DNA of 64,000 bases from Bog-756 sp963806455 (lineage in GTDB: Bacteria > Actinomycetota > Acidimicrobiia > Acidimicrobiales > RAAP-2), in the NCBI GenBank assembly GCA_963806455.1, contig CAWDXZ010000005.1:434001-498000 (forward strand), in the 5' to 3' direction. The number at the start of each line of letters is the position of its first letter. Position 1 is the first letter of the stretch. Of the stretch, positions 9,446 to 17,811 are shown in pieces. The notes under the pieces are model-generated. The model had not been told where the DNA came from and made no database searches. It saw only the letters and a program-made list of their open reading frames with translations. Both the position numbers and the translations under genes were made by a program.

Positions 9446-9552
9446 GCCCTTCCGCGGAGACGCCTCACGGCGTGAGAAGGCCGCAGCGCCTGAGATCGAG
9501 TCAACCGATCGGTTCACCCGGTGGGCGCCCGCAGGCGGAGGGTCTGAGGGCC

Positions 9553-9933
9553 TCAGCCAGGCCTGACGGATGAGCCCGAGGTCACCAGTCGCTCGGCCGC
9601 ACGCTCGGCGATGTGCTTCCGCTCACAGTGGGCCTTGCAGGCGGCTCGGTCCATGAGATTGCCCAGGTAGACGGCGAGATTCAGCACGTCCAGTCGGGCT
9701 GACCGACCGGAGAAGGGGACGGGCTCGGTTGCCGTGTCCATCTCGCCGGCCTCGAGAACCGCCCCGCGCACGGCCAGCATCTGCGAGCGGGCCCCTTCGA
9801 GGTCGACACCCCCGAATCGCATCCACGCAGAAAGTCCCAGCTCAAGGGTCAGATCTGGTTCGAACGGCCCGAACTCGGCCAGGCCACGCAGGACGGCGGG
9901 GCCGAAATCCCTGTTGTAAGCCGCGGTGCTCAT
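9553..9933 (-). CDS. Hypothetical protein, 126 residues
   Basis: Not recognised. The protein starts MSTAAYNRDFGPAV, is largely helical and soluble by composition, and ends with a basic, cysteine-containing region ACKAHCERKHIAERAAERL (Cys and His spaced C-x3-C-x3-H), which might bind a metal. The ATG at 9933 was chosen from the codon pattern. It diverges from the Ku gene with 69 bases between starts, so the two may share a control region. It has no visible link to DNA repair otherwise. Confidence 0.6.
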   Translation of the reverse strand: MSTAAYNRDFGPAVLRGLAEFGPFEPDLTLELGLSAWMRFGGVDLEGARSQMLAVRGAVLEAGEMDTATEPVPFSGRSARLDVLNLAVYLGNLMDRAACKAHCERKHIAERAAERLVTSGSSVRPG

Positions 9934-10002
9934 CGGGCCCAGTGTGACAAATGGGTGTATTGGGGGTGGTGGATGGCCCGCGGCTGGGTAAGGATTATGC
10001 CC

Positions 10003-10908
10003 ATGCCACGGGCTATTTGGAAGGGTTCCCTCAACTTCGGGCTGGTCAACGTCCCGGTGGGGCTGTATCCCGCCACCAGGGACAAGACGATCCACTTCAA
10101 CCAGTTCGAGTCCGGCACATCCGACCGCATCCGCTACAAGAAGGTGAACGAGCGCACCGGCGAGGAGGTCCGAGCTGAGGACATCGTGAAGGGGCTCGAC
10201 CTCGGCGGCGGGGAATACGTGATCCTCTCCGACGAGGAGCTGGCCGCCGCCGAGCCGCAGAAGTCGAGGCTCGTCGAGATCACCGACTTCGTCGACCTCG
10301 ACCAGATAGACCCCCTCTACTTTCGCTCGACCTACTATCTGGCCCCCGAGGGTGAGGCGGCAAAGAAGGCATACGCCTTGTTGCGCCAGATCATGCAGAG
10401 CTCCAGCAAGGTTGCCATCGGCACCTTGGTCATGCGGAACAAGGAGTACCCGGTCGCCATCCGCCCCGATGACGAGGTGCTCAAGCTGGAGACCATGTAC
10501 TTCGCCGATGAGGTCAGGTCGCCGAGCAAGGAGCTGCCGGACCTGCCTCACTCGGTCAAGCTGGGCGAGCGCGAGGTGTCGATGGGCCAGCTCCTCCTCG
10601 AATCCATGCAGAGTGACTGGGACCCGAACAAGTACCACGACACCTACCGGCAGAAGGTCGAGGCCCTCGCCGAGCAGAAGCGGCAGGGGCATGAGATCGT
10701 CGAGGAGACTCCTCCCGAGCCCGCCAAGGTCGTCGACCTGATGGAAGCCCTCAACGCCAGCATCGACTCGGTGCGGGCGAAGGGACCGACCGCAGGTGAA
10801 AGGACGGCCAAGCCGCTCAAGCGGGCACCGGCCAAGCAGCGGGCGGCGGCCAAGGCCCCCACCAAGAAGGCGGCGACGAAGAGCCCGGCTCGCCGAAAGG
10901 CCTCGTGA
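10003..10908 (+). CDS. ku: Ku protein, non-homologous end joining
   Basis: Bacterial Ku of 301 residues, which forms a homodimeric ring on DNA ends and recruits the ligase LigD. It opens with the family's signature MPRAIWKGSLNFGLV and continues through the Ku core to about residue 250. The C-terminal tail (from about 265) is rich in Lys, Ala and Pro (AKQRAAAKAPTKKAATK), the extended basic type that bridges DNA ends. The ATG at 10003 is chosen over upstream in-frame starts because it matches the conserved N-terminus. No ligD lies in the window, so the partner must be elsewhere. Confidence 0.95.
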   Translation: MPRAIWKGSLNFGLVNVPVGLYPATRDKTIHFNQFESGTSDRIRYKKVNERTGEEVRAEDIVKGLDLGGGEYVILSDEELAAAEPQKSRLVEITDFVDLDQIDPLYFRSTYYLAPEGEAAKKAYALLRQIMQSSSKVAIGTLVMRNKEYPVAIRPDDEVLKLETMYFADEVRSPSKELPDLPHSVKLGEREVSMGQLLLESMQSDWDPNKYHDTYRQKVEALAEQKRQGHEIVEETPPEPAKVVDLMEALNASIDSVRAKGPTAGERTAKPLKRAPAKQRAAAKAPTKKAATKSPARRKAS

Positions 10909-10983
10909 CCGGCACGCCTCGGGAGCTCGGAGCGGGCTCGACCCCGGCGACACGAGCTCGACCGGAACGACCGGTCCCGCGGC

Positions 10984-11658
10984 TCAGCTCCGGCTGATCG
11001 TCGCCAACCAGGCCGGTGCGCCGTGGTCGTGGAACCTGGTCTGGACCCGGTCCGGCTCGATGGAGTCCACAGTCCACCCATGTCTGCGGTCGAACGCCGA
11101 CCTCAGCTCGTCCTGACTGACGGGATGCGGGCCGGTATCGGGACCATCGTCACTGAAGCACAGCACGTACAGGGTTCCACCGTGCTCGGTCACCGACGCG
11201 AGACCGGCCACATATCCGGGCCGCTCCGTGCCGTCGAAGGTGTGGAACAGTCCACAGTCCAGCACCGTCTCGAATTTGCGCCCCAAGAGCTGCAGCTGAA
11301 GGGCGTCGGCCACCGCGAACGCGACCTCGACCCCGCGGTCCTCGGCCTTCGCTCGCGCCATGGCCAATGCCGTCTCGGCCACATCGACGCCCAGGACCGG
11401 CAATCTCAGGGATGCGACGTGCAGAGCGTTCTCGCCGGTCCCGCAGCCTGCATCGAGCACCGCACCGGCAAAGCCGCCTTCGGATGCCACGCGCACGACC
11501 GCCGGCTGCGGCCGCCCGACATCCCAGGGAGCGGGGCCGTTGTGATACGACACATCCCAATGCAGTCCCGTCAGCCGTTCGTGACTCGTCGGGCTGCGAC
11601 CACCGAACGGATCGTCAGCGTGGGATCCCGCTTGCTCCAACGATCTCGTCCCTTTCAT
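10984..11658 (-). CDS. Class I SAM-dependent methyltransferase
   Basis: Cytoplasmic 224-residue methyltransferase. The SAM-binding motif I is VLDAGCGTGENALH (near residue 68), followed by the acidic LGVDVAETAL of motif II and FETVLDCGLFHTF of motif IV. N-terminal residues HWDVSYHNGPAPWDVGRPQP resemble the lid of the thiol or small-molecule methyltransferase group (TehB/UbiG-like). It converges with the Ku gene and lies downstream of the large cyclase-ATPase on the same strand, separated by 62 bases. The methyl acceptor is unknown. Confidence 0.9.
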   Translation of the reverse strand: MKGTRSLEQAGSHADDPFGGRSPTSHERLTGLHWDVSYHNGPAPWDVGRPQPAVVRVASEGGFAGAVLDAGCGTGENALHVASLRLPVLGVDVAETALAMARAKAEDRGVEVAFAVADALQLQLLGRKFETVLDCGLFHTFDGTERPGYVAGLASVTEHGGTLYVLCFSDDGPDTGPHPVSQDELRSAFDRRHGWTVDSIEPDRVQTRFHDHGAPAWLATISRS

Positions 11659-11720
11659 GCGCCTGACTTTGCCGCTTCATCGTGGTGTGCAATCCACCGC
11701 CCTGGCTCATCGTCCCAGGA

Positions 11721-14700
11721 TCAACCGGGATGCCGGAGAGCCTCGTCGGCGTGTCTCTCCACGCCCCCATAACCCCTCGTTGCCGCACCGGCACGGGCTG
11801 TCTCGAGGAGCCGGCGTGCCCGCTCGACATCGCCGGGACCCTTGCACCGGAGGAGCATCCGTCCCCACAGGAGGTCCGTTCGGGCGATGGCGAACTGGGC
11901 GCCCATCCGGCGACTGATCCCGGCCGATTCGCCGAAGTAGGTCTCCGCCTCGTCGTAGCGACCGAGCACTGAGGCCAGACCGCCGAGGTACATGGCCACC
12001 GGCTCGAACGGCATCAGGCCGTTGAAACTCACCTGGCCCCGGAAGGGGGCGAGCAGTTCGTACAGGAGAGCGGCCGGCTCCGGTTCCTCCAGCTCGATCG
12101 CGACCTGGGCGTAGGCGATGATGGCCTCGTGCCACCCGATACCGATGGGCAGTGTGAACCCGTCGGCTGCGGCAGCCTTGAGGAGCGCAGCGGCTTCTGC
12201 CGGATCCCCCTCGAGATGGCATGCGGCCAGGGCGCCCTTGTAGTTGGGCATGCCGGTCTCGGCGGCAACCGCTTCGACAACCGGGACGAGCTCCCCCAAC
12301 CGCCCCTGCTGGTGGCGCACGATGACCATCTGAGAGCCATAGAAGGAGAGCGCGTCGGGCTGCCCGCACTCGGTCCCGACCTCCAGTGCCCGGGAGGACA
12401 GCTCCTCCGCCCGTTCCGGGTCACCCACGACAAGCGCCTCGGCCGCCTCGTGGAATGCGCTGATCCACATCAGGATCGGCTGTCGGAGCCCTTCGCTCAG
12501 CGACTGCATGAGATCGAGACATTCGGCGCCAATCTGGCCGTCGCCGGAATTGATGGCGCTGATTCGCCGATAGACGGCGGCGAAGAACAGGTGATACGGG
12601 TCTGCGAGCACCCTCGCCAGCCGCAGGGCCTCGATCGTGTCGGCGACCCGCTCGTCCAGTGTCGGCGGGGCTTCCAGCGGCTGCTCGATCAGGTTCAGGA
12701 CCTGCACGATGGTGGCGGGATCGGCAAGTCTCCAGGCCATGTCCTTGGCCTCGGTTGCCAGCCGTCGTCGCTGTTCGAGAGGGCTGCCGTGAGTGAGCTC
12801 GTTGCACAAGGTGGCGATCAGGAGCGCCCGGTCGTTGCTGTCCTCCCGGGGCATGGTGTCGAGGGCCGACTCCAGCATCACCACCTTGTCGATGTCGACG
12901 ACGCCCAGCGAGGTGAACAAGCCGCGATTGTTGGCCAGAGCGGCCATCACCAACCGGTCCGTCGACCCGAGGTCCCGAGCCTGGCCGGCGGCATCGAGCA
13001 GCGTCTCCCGGAAGCCGACCACCCCCGCCTGGCGCTGCGCCGTTCCCAGGCCGATGAGAAGATCGACCTTGAGCACGGGATCGGGCGCACGATCCTGGTC
13101 GAACAGTTGGAGAGCCTGAGAGAAGTAGCGGACGGCGTCGTCCGGGGCCAGGGCGGCCAGCGCGGCGTCGGCCGCCTGGCGGGCGTAGTCGATCGCCTTG
13201 GACACATCGACAGGCTGGGTGGCGCTGAACCAGTGGTGGGCCAGCTCGCCCACCCGCGCCCCAGGACGGTCTCCGCACATGTCCTCGAGGGCCTCCCCGA
13301 CCCGTCGGTGTGCCCTGGCCCGGCGGGTCGGACCCAGGTCCTCATAGAGGGTGCGGCGGATGAGCGCATGGGCGAACCGGTAGCGCCCAGGGGACTCCAC
13401 CTGTTCCCGCACCAGGGCCGCGGCCGCCGCCTGGTCGAGGATCTCGAGGAGGTCGTCTTCCCCAATCCCGGTCGAGTGCGCCAGGACGTCGAGCTCAAAC
13501 TCGTGACCTATCACCGATGCCTGCGTCAGCACCCGCTGGGCATCCTGACCCAGCCGTCCCACCCGGCCGCCGATCACGACGCGGACGCTGTCGGGGAGTG
13601 CGGTGTCGTCGAGTGAGGCGACCGTCTCCCAACGACCACTGGCACCTTGATAGATGGCCCCCGTCTCGGCCAGGTGCCGGAGGACCTCGCTCACGAAGAA
13701 CGGATTACCGTCGGTCTCCCGATAGACCGCATGGGCGAGGCCCACACCGTTGCCGTCGAGGGCATGGCCGGCCGCGGCCTCCATGAGGGAGATCACTCCG
13801 GTGTCGTCGAGCCCGGTGAGCTCGATCCGGGTGACCCCGCTCTGCCGGTGGAGCTCGCCCAGGATCGTCAACAGGTCGTGGGAGTAGGACAGCTCGCTGT
13901 CGCGATAGGTGCCGAGTACGAGGACTCGCATGGGCTGCTCGGTGGTGACCAGGTGGCGCAAGAGCACCAGGCTTCCCTTGTCGGCCCACTGCAGGTCATC
14001 GAGGACCAGGACCACCGGTTGCTCCTGCGACACCATGGCCAGCAGGCCGATGACTGCTGCAAACAGGAGATACCGTTCGGTGTCTGCGTCAGTGGCCGTC
14101 GGAGGTGGAAGGTCGGGCAACCGGCTGGCTAGGGCCGGGACCAATCGGGCCAGTTCAGACCCGTGGGCGTCGACATGGGCAAGCAGCTGCTCTTCGGGGG
14201 CGTGAGTGACGAAGTGCCCGAGCGCCTCGGCGAACAGCCGGTACGGGATGGCAAGGTCCTCTTGGCAATGACCGAAGAGCACACAAGCACCGTCATCGAC
14301 GGCGGCCCGAGACGCCTCGGCGACCAGGGTGGTCTTGCCAACTCCAGCCTCCCCCGAGATGAGCACCACCTCACGACCTTCGGCATGGGTGACTCGTTTC
14401 ACCGCGGCCGACAGCACTTCGAGCTCCGGCTCGCGACCGACCACTCCCACGGTCGGCCCGCTGGCGAGGCGTGCGGGTACGGGAACCGGGCCGGCGGCAG
14501 ACCCCCTGACCGGCTCCCAGGAGACCTCCACGGTCTCCACCGGGTCCGGAAGGCCCTTCAGCGGCAGCGGGCCGACCTCACTGACCAGGTGGCGGCTCCG
14601 TCGACCGGCCATGGCCCGGACCACGTCCGCCGCCAGGATCTGGCCGCCCTGGCAGACCGCACACAGCCGGGCCGCCTCGATGATCGGGTCGCCGAAGTAA

Positions 14701-15020
14701 TCGTCATCCTCCCGGGTCACCTCGCCGCCGCTCAGCCCGATCCGAAGGCCCATCGAGTGCTCCTGGTGCCGGTTGTCCCGCTCGACCCCCTGCTGCATGG
14801 CCACCGCGCAGGACATGGCCGAGGAGGCCGAGGAGAACACCACCATCAGCCCGTCACCCAGGTTCTTCACCTCGGTGCCCGCCGTCTCGGCGATGGCCTG
14901 TCTCAGGACCGAGAAGTGCCTGCGACGTGCATCGTCGGCCGCGTCCGGCGACAGGCGTTGGGACAACTCCGTCGATCCCACCACGTCAGTGAACAGCACC
15001 GCCACGTTCTCGATGGCCAT
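11721..15020 (-). CDS. Class III adenylate/guanylate cyclase domain fused to AAA ATPase and TPR-like region
   Basis: A 1099-residue signalling protein. Residues 1-170 form a class III cyclase domain with metal-binding aspartates in FTDVVGST (Asp12) and NLGDGLMVVF (Asp56). The transition-state Asn position is replaced: YFGDPIIEAARL (109-119) has Glu where active enzymes have Asn, so activity is doubtful. An AAA/STAND ATPase follows, with Walker A GEAGVGKTT (223-231) and Walker B VVLVLDDLQWAD (near 345). From about residue 580 to the end, helical repeats rich in Ala/Leu look like tetratricopeptides. No C-terminal LuxR helix-turn-helix is seen. The ATG at 15020 has GGAAGGGAG upstream. Confidence 0.88.
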   Translation of the reverse strand: MAIENVAVLFTDVVGSTELSQRLSPDAADDARRRHFSVLRQAIAETAGTEVKNLGDGLMVVFSSASSAMSCAVAMQQGVERDNRHQEHSMGLRIGLSGGEVTREDDDYFGDPIIEAARLCAVCQGGQILAADVVRAMAGRRSRHLVSEVGPLPLKGLPDPVETVEVSWEPVRGSAAGPVPVPARLASGPTVGVVGREPELEVLSAAVKRVTHAEGREVVLISGEAGVGKTTLVAEASRAAVDDGACVLFGHCQEDLAIPYRLFAEALGHFVTHAPEEQLLAHVDAHGSELARLVPALASRLPDLPPPTATDADTERYLLFAAVIGLLAMVSQEQPVVLVLDDLQWADKGSLVLLRHLVTTEQPMRVLVLGTYRDSELSYSHDLLTILGELHRQSGVTRIELTGLDDTGVISLMEAAAGHALDGNGVGLAHAVYRETDGNPFFVSEVLRHLAETGAIYQGASGRWETVASLDDTALPDSVRVVIGGRVGRLGQDAQRVLTQASVIGHEFELDVLAHSTGIGEDDLLEILDQAAAAALVREQVESPGRYRFAHALIRRTLYEDLGPTRRARAHRRVGEALEDMCGDRPGARVGELAHHWFSATQPVDVSKAIDYARQAADAALAALAPDDAVRYFSQALQLFDQDRAPDPVLKVDLLIGLGTAQRQAGVVGFRETLLDAAGQARDLGSTDRLVMAALANNRGLFTSLGVVDIDKVVMLESALDTMPREDSNDRALLIATLCNELTHGSPLEQRRRLATEAKDMAWRLADPATIVQVLNLIEQPLEAPPTLDERVADTIEALRLARVLADPYHLFFAAVYRRISAINSGDGQIGAECLDLMQSLSEGLRQPILMWISAFHEAAEALVVGDPERAEELSSRALEVGTECGQPDALSFYGSQMVIVRHQQGRLGELVPVVEAVAAETGMPNYKGALAACHLEGDPAEAAALLKAAAADGFTLPIGIGWHEAIIAYAQVAIELEEPEPAALLYELLAPFRGQVSFNGLMPFEPVAMYLGGLASVLGRYDEAETYFGESAGISRRMGAQFAIARTDLLWGRMLLRCKGPGDVERARRLLETARAGAATRGYGGVERHADEALRHPG

Positions 15021-15145
15021 CCGCGCACTCCCTTCCGCCGGGTGCGGCACAAACCCTAGCGCCGATCGTCGCTGTGCCCCGCACGAGGAACCGGTGGCGC
15101 CGGGGCCACTCGGTGACCTGGGCTCGCAGCCCCCGGGCCGTCAGG

Positions 15146-15440
15146 TCAAGCGCCGGTCGCCCGGGCGCCGGGGTGGAGACGGCGGAAGAGACGGGCGGTG
15201 TAGCCAACGAGGGTCACATCGTTCAGTGTCCGGGCTGACGCACTCCGTGGGAGGTTCATGAGCGGTCCGAGCTCACCGAAATAGCTGCCCGGGGTGGCGA
15301 CGCCGAGGTGCTCCTCGGTTCCGTCGTCCCTGGTCCGAAAGATCTCGACGTTCCCGGACGTCACCACGTAGACGAGGTCGCTGGGGTCCCCCTGGGTGAA
15401 CAGCACCTGGCCGGTGGTCAACACCACCTCTTGGGGCTCC
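15146..15440 (-). pseudogene. Cyclic nucleotide-binding domain fragment
   Basis: About 93 codons encode most of a cNMP-binding (CRP-like) domain: VVLTTGQVLFTQGDPSDLVY, then the beta-roll GSYFGELGPLMNLPRSA, where GELG and the following PRSA correspond to the phosphate-binding cassette. The domain lacks its first helix, and no DNA-binding or effector domain follows. Upstream the coding frame passes directly, in another frame, into the truncated dehydrogenase at 15788-15441. The unit therefore looks like the tail of a gene whose front was lost by deletion. An internal GTG at 15427 could still start a 93-residue product. Confidence 0.6.
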
Positions 15441-15788
15441 CTCGGGGAGCGCGTCGACCAAGGCCGCAGACCCGGACATGGCGGCGATCCGGGCCATCCC
15501 GGACGGCCCCACCGTCGAGCACTGGAGCCAGGTCGAATCCGGCCCCAGCGACTCGACGAGGGCCGGCTCCAGCTCGAGCACCGCGTCCACGTCGAAGACC
15601 ATGGTGATGGTGACGTCCGCCGCCGTCACGGCCTCACCCACCGAACCCGTGACCGAGATGCCGTCCCCCGCCAGCTGCTCCGCCTTCGCCCGGCTGCGGT
15701 TCCACACCACCACCTCCATACCGGCCCGCTGGAGTGCCTTCGACATCCCCGATCCCATGGTCCCGGTTCCCAGCACTGCAATTCGCAT
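15441..15788 (-). pseudogene. 3-hydroxyisobutyrate dehydrogenase-type gene, truncated after the NAD domain
   Basis: The gene begins properly: ATG at 15788 with GAGGAGGTAG upstream, then MRIAVLGTGTMGSGM (NAD-binding GxGxxG at residues 7-12). The Rossmann domain continues to about residue 115, at GSAALVDA. There the family normally reads APVSGG and goes on through a catalytic-lysine helical domain. Here homology stops and the sequence changes to a cNMP-binding domain in another frame. A perfect 6-bp hairpin (GCTCCC-TCG-GGGAGC, 15436-15450) lies at the junction. No catalytic domain remains, so it is a broken gene. The raw frame stays open to 15273 but is meaningless after the junction. Confidence 0.7.
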
Positions 15789-15838
15789 CGAGCTACCTCC
15801 TCGGCTTCGTTCCCCCCAGCTGTACCAGCAGTCTGCTG

Positions 15839-16645
15839 CTAGCAGGTCGTCGAGTCCGGCGAGCTGCCTGGTCCGACTTCGGGGTCCTCGACGATCCCCT
15901 GAGAGGTGGACCGGAGGATGGCCCCGAGGTGCACGACGTACCACTCCCCCCGCCACGAGATGAGCGAGGCGATGCCGAAGGAGTGCACCTGGCCGTCCTC
16001 TTGGTAGACGACCCGGGCGTTGGCGACCTCGTAGTATCCGACCCGGTTGTCGCACACCCCGGGCGGGATCCAGTGACCGTACTGCTCCGGGACGTTGACC
16101 GCCACCAGGCTGGCCGATCCGGCGTCCGGCCCGAGCGCGGCGTGGGCGGCATCCAGATCAGCAGAGAAATCGGCAAACAGACGGCTGGTGAAGTCGGATG
16201 CCGGGTCGCCGATGGTCTTGAGCTGGAGGTAGGCCCCCTCGGGGAAGAAGGCTGGCCGGGCAGTGTCGGGCGATCCCGAGACCACCCCCTGCCACAGGGC
16301 GGTCATCTCCGTCTGGAACTGGGGCGAGGTGGGCGCCGGGAAGGCGCCGGTCTGGGGCAGGCTCCCGGGGTCGGTGGTCGTAGGGGGCGGCGTCGTGGTG
16401 GGAGGTTGCGTCGTGACCACGATTGGGGACGCGGTGACGGGCACCCGTGGGGCGCTCGTCCTTCCCACGGCGGCGGGCCGGCTGGGCGAAATGGCGGTCA
16501 GCACGACGGCGGTCGCGGCCCCGCCGGCGATGATGCACGCGGCCCCGACGGCCACCACAAGACGCCCAGTCCGCCGACGGCGGTGGCGACCGCCTGGGCG
16601 GACGATGGGATCGGGCGGGGACGCGGGCGGCTGGAAGGGGGGCAT
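15839..16645 (-). CDS. Membrane-anchored extracytoplasmic protein of unknown function
   Basis: A 268-residue protein with a basic N-terminal tail (RHRRRRTGR), one membrane span near residues 29-51 (LVVAVGAACIIAGGAATAVVL) and a Thr/Pro-rich linker (TTQPPTTTPPPTTTD). A C-terminal domain of about 160 residues follows. The layout is that of an actinobacterial protein anchored by its N-terminus with a globular domain outside. The domain has scattered Trp/Tyr and two Cys near the end (PPGVCDN and a C-terminal TTC) that could pair. It diverges from the next exported protein over 88 bases. Function not recognised. Confidence 0.75.
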   Translation of the reverse strand: MPPFQPPASPPDPIVRPGGRHRRRRTGRLVVAVGAACIIAGGAATAVVLTAISPSRPAAVGRTSAPRVPVTASPIVVTTQPPTTTPPPTTTDPGSLPQTGAFPAPTSPQFQTEMTALWQGVVSGSPDTARPAFFPEGAYLQLKTIGDPASDFTSRLFADFSADLDAAHAALGPDAGSASLVAVNVPEQYGHWIPPGVCDNRVGYYEVANARVVYQEDGQVHSFGIASLISWRGEWYVVHLGAILRSTSQGIVEDPEVGPGSSPDSTTC

Positions 16646-16733
16646 CGGACAGCCGCCATGGTAGGAGACCCGCCGGCCGGTCGAGCCGCGACGGCCGGCA
16701 CGAGCGGGCCCTGGTGCTCTCTAGTCTGAGCGG

Positions 16734-17798
16734 GTGCGGTCTCCCCACCCCCGACCCCGCCCGTGGCCGGCGGCGTCGGGGGTGGTGGTTCTCGCCACGG
16801 CACTTCTCGCTGCATGCGGGACGGGATCGGGCACGGGTGGCCCGCGGCCACCGGTGGGGTCGGCCGCGGCCTCCGCGGCCACCGGGCAGGTCCCGACCAC
16901 CATCCGGGCCCCGTCCCATCTGTCCGTCCCGCAGCCGTTGGCCCCCTTCGGCGGGGCGACGACCGGCGGCCAGGGGAGCTGGTCGCCGGTCGGCCGCCTG
17001 GTGGAGGGCCGACCGGCGGTCTACGAGACGACGCTCGTCCCTCCCGGTGGCGGCCAACCCGCCGGGATCGCCTGGATGGACACCCGACTGCTCACCGCCC
17101 AGCTCTATTCCGGCTCGATCAGCCCGGGCGGTGGCCCCTACCGCTACACCGCCCCCGTCCAGCCCGCCCAGGCGTCCTCCCTCGTCGCCGCGTTCAACGG
17201 CGGGTTCAAGTTGGACGCGGCCGGGGGCGGCTACTACACCGAGGGCCGGCTGATCGACCCACTCGTCACCGGCGCGGCATCGTTCGTGATCTACGCCGAC
17301 GGCTCGGTCACGGTCGGAGCGTGGGGCCGAGACGTGGCCATGACCCCGAACGTGATCGCCGTCCGGCAGAACCTCGTGCCCCTGGTGACCGGCGGTCACC
17401 CGACCCCCCAGGCGGCCGGGGCCGACTGGCAGTCGTGGGGATCGACGTGCGGCGCCACCTCGTGTGCCCCGAGCGTGCCGGGCATCGAGCAGCAGTGGCG
17501 GTCCGGCGTCGGGGTCACTTCGGCCGGGGCCATCGTCTACGTCGCCGGGCCGGCACTGGACCCCCTCCAGCTGGCTCAGATCCTGGTCCGGGCCGGTGCC
17601 GTCCGCGGGATGCAGCTCGACATCAATCCGAACTGGACCGTCCTCGTCACCTACGACCCGCCCGTTCCGAACGGTCCGGCCGCTCCGTCCAACGGCAGAA
17701 AGCTGCTCGACACGTTCGAGCAGGGCCCCGCCACCTTCTTCGACCCCACGTGGGCGCGGGACTTCATCACCCTGTCGGCCCGATCGGCAGGCCCTTGA
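16734..17798 (+). CDS. Lipoprotein, phosphodiester glycosidase (NAGPA) family-like
   Basis: A 354-residue predicted lipoprotein with a basic N-terminus, hydrophobic core and lipobox LLAAC (Cys28), then a low-complexity Gly/Ala/Thr linker. The domain from about residue 95 to the end shows the traits of the NAGPA family (phosphodiester alpha-N-acetylglucosaminidase): AAFNGGFKLDAAGGGYY, ASFVIYADGSVTVGAWGRD, and a late QLDINPNW. Such proteins hydrolyse phosphodiester-linked sugars at the cell surface, but many relatives are uncharacterised. The GTG start lies 88 bases from the divergent gene. A GH76 glycosidase gene follows 13 bases downstream, so the two may form one operon. Confidence 0.8.
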   Translation: MRSPHPRPRPWPAASGVVVLATALLAACGTGSGTGGPRPPVGSAAASAATGQVPTTIRAPSHLSVPQPLAPFGGATTGGQGSWSPVGRLVEGRPAVYETTLVPPGGGQPAGIAWMDTRLLTAQLYSGSISPGGGPYRYTAPVQPAQASSLVAAFNGGFKLDAAGGGYYTEGRLIDPLVTGAASFVIYADGSVTVGAWGRDVAMTPNVIAVRQNLVPLVTGGHPTPQAAGADWQSWGSTCGATSCAPSVPGIEQQWRSGVGVTSAGAIVYVAGPALDPLQLAQILVRAGAVRGMQLDINPNWTVLVTYDPPVPNGPAAPSNGRKLLDTFEQGPATFFDPTWARDFITLSARSAGP

Positions 17799-17811
17799 CC
17801 GACGGGTAGCC

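Noticed and set aside
7343..9517. Extension of the phosphotransferase frame upstream to 9517
   Set aside because: The extra part lies antisense to the SDR gene and has no domain; the GTG at 8362 has a good ribosome-binding site at the natural start.
9553..10953. Extension of the small minus-strand gene upstream across the Ku gene
   Set aside because: The upstream part is an antisense shadow of ku; only the last 126 codons look coding.
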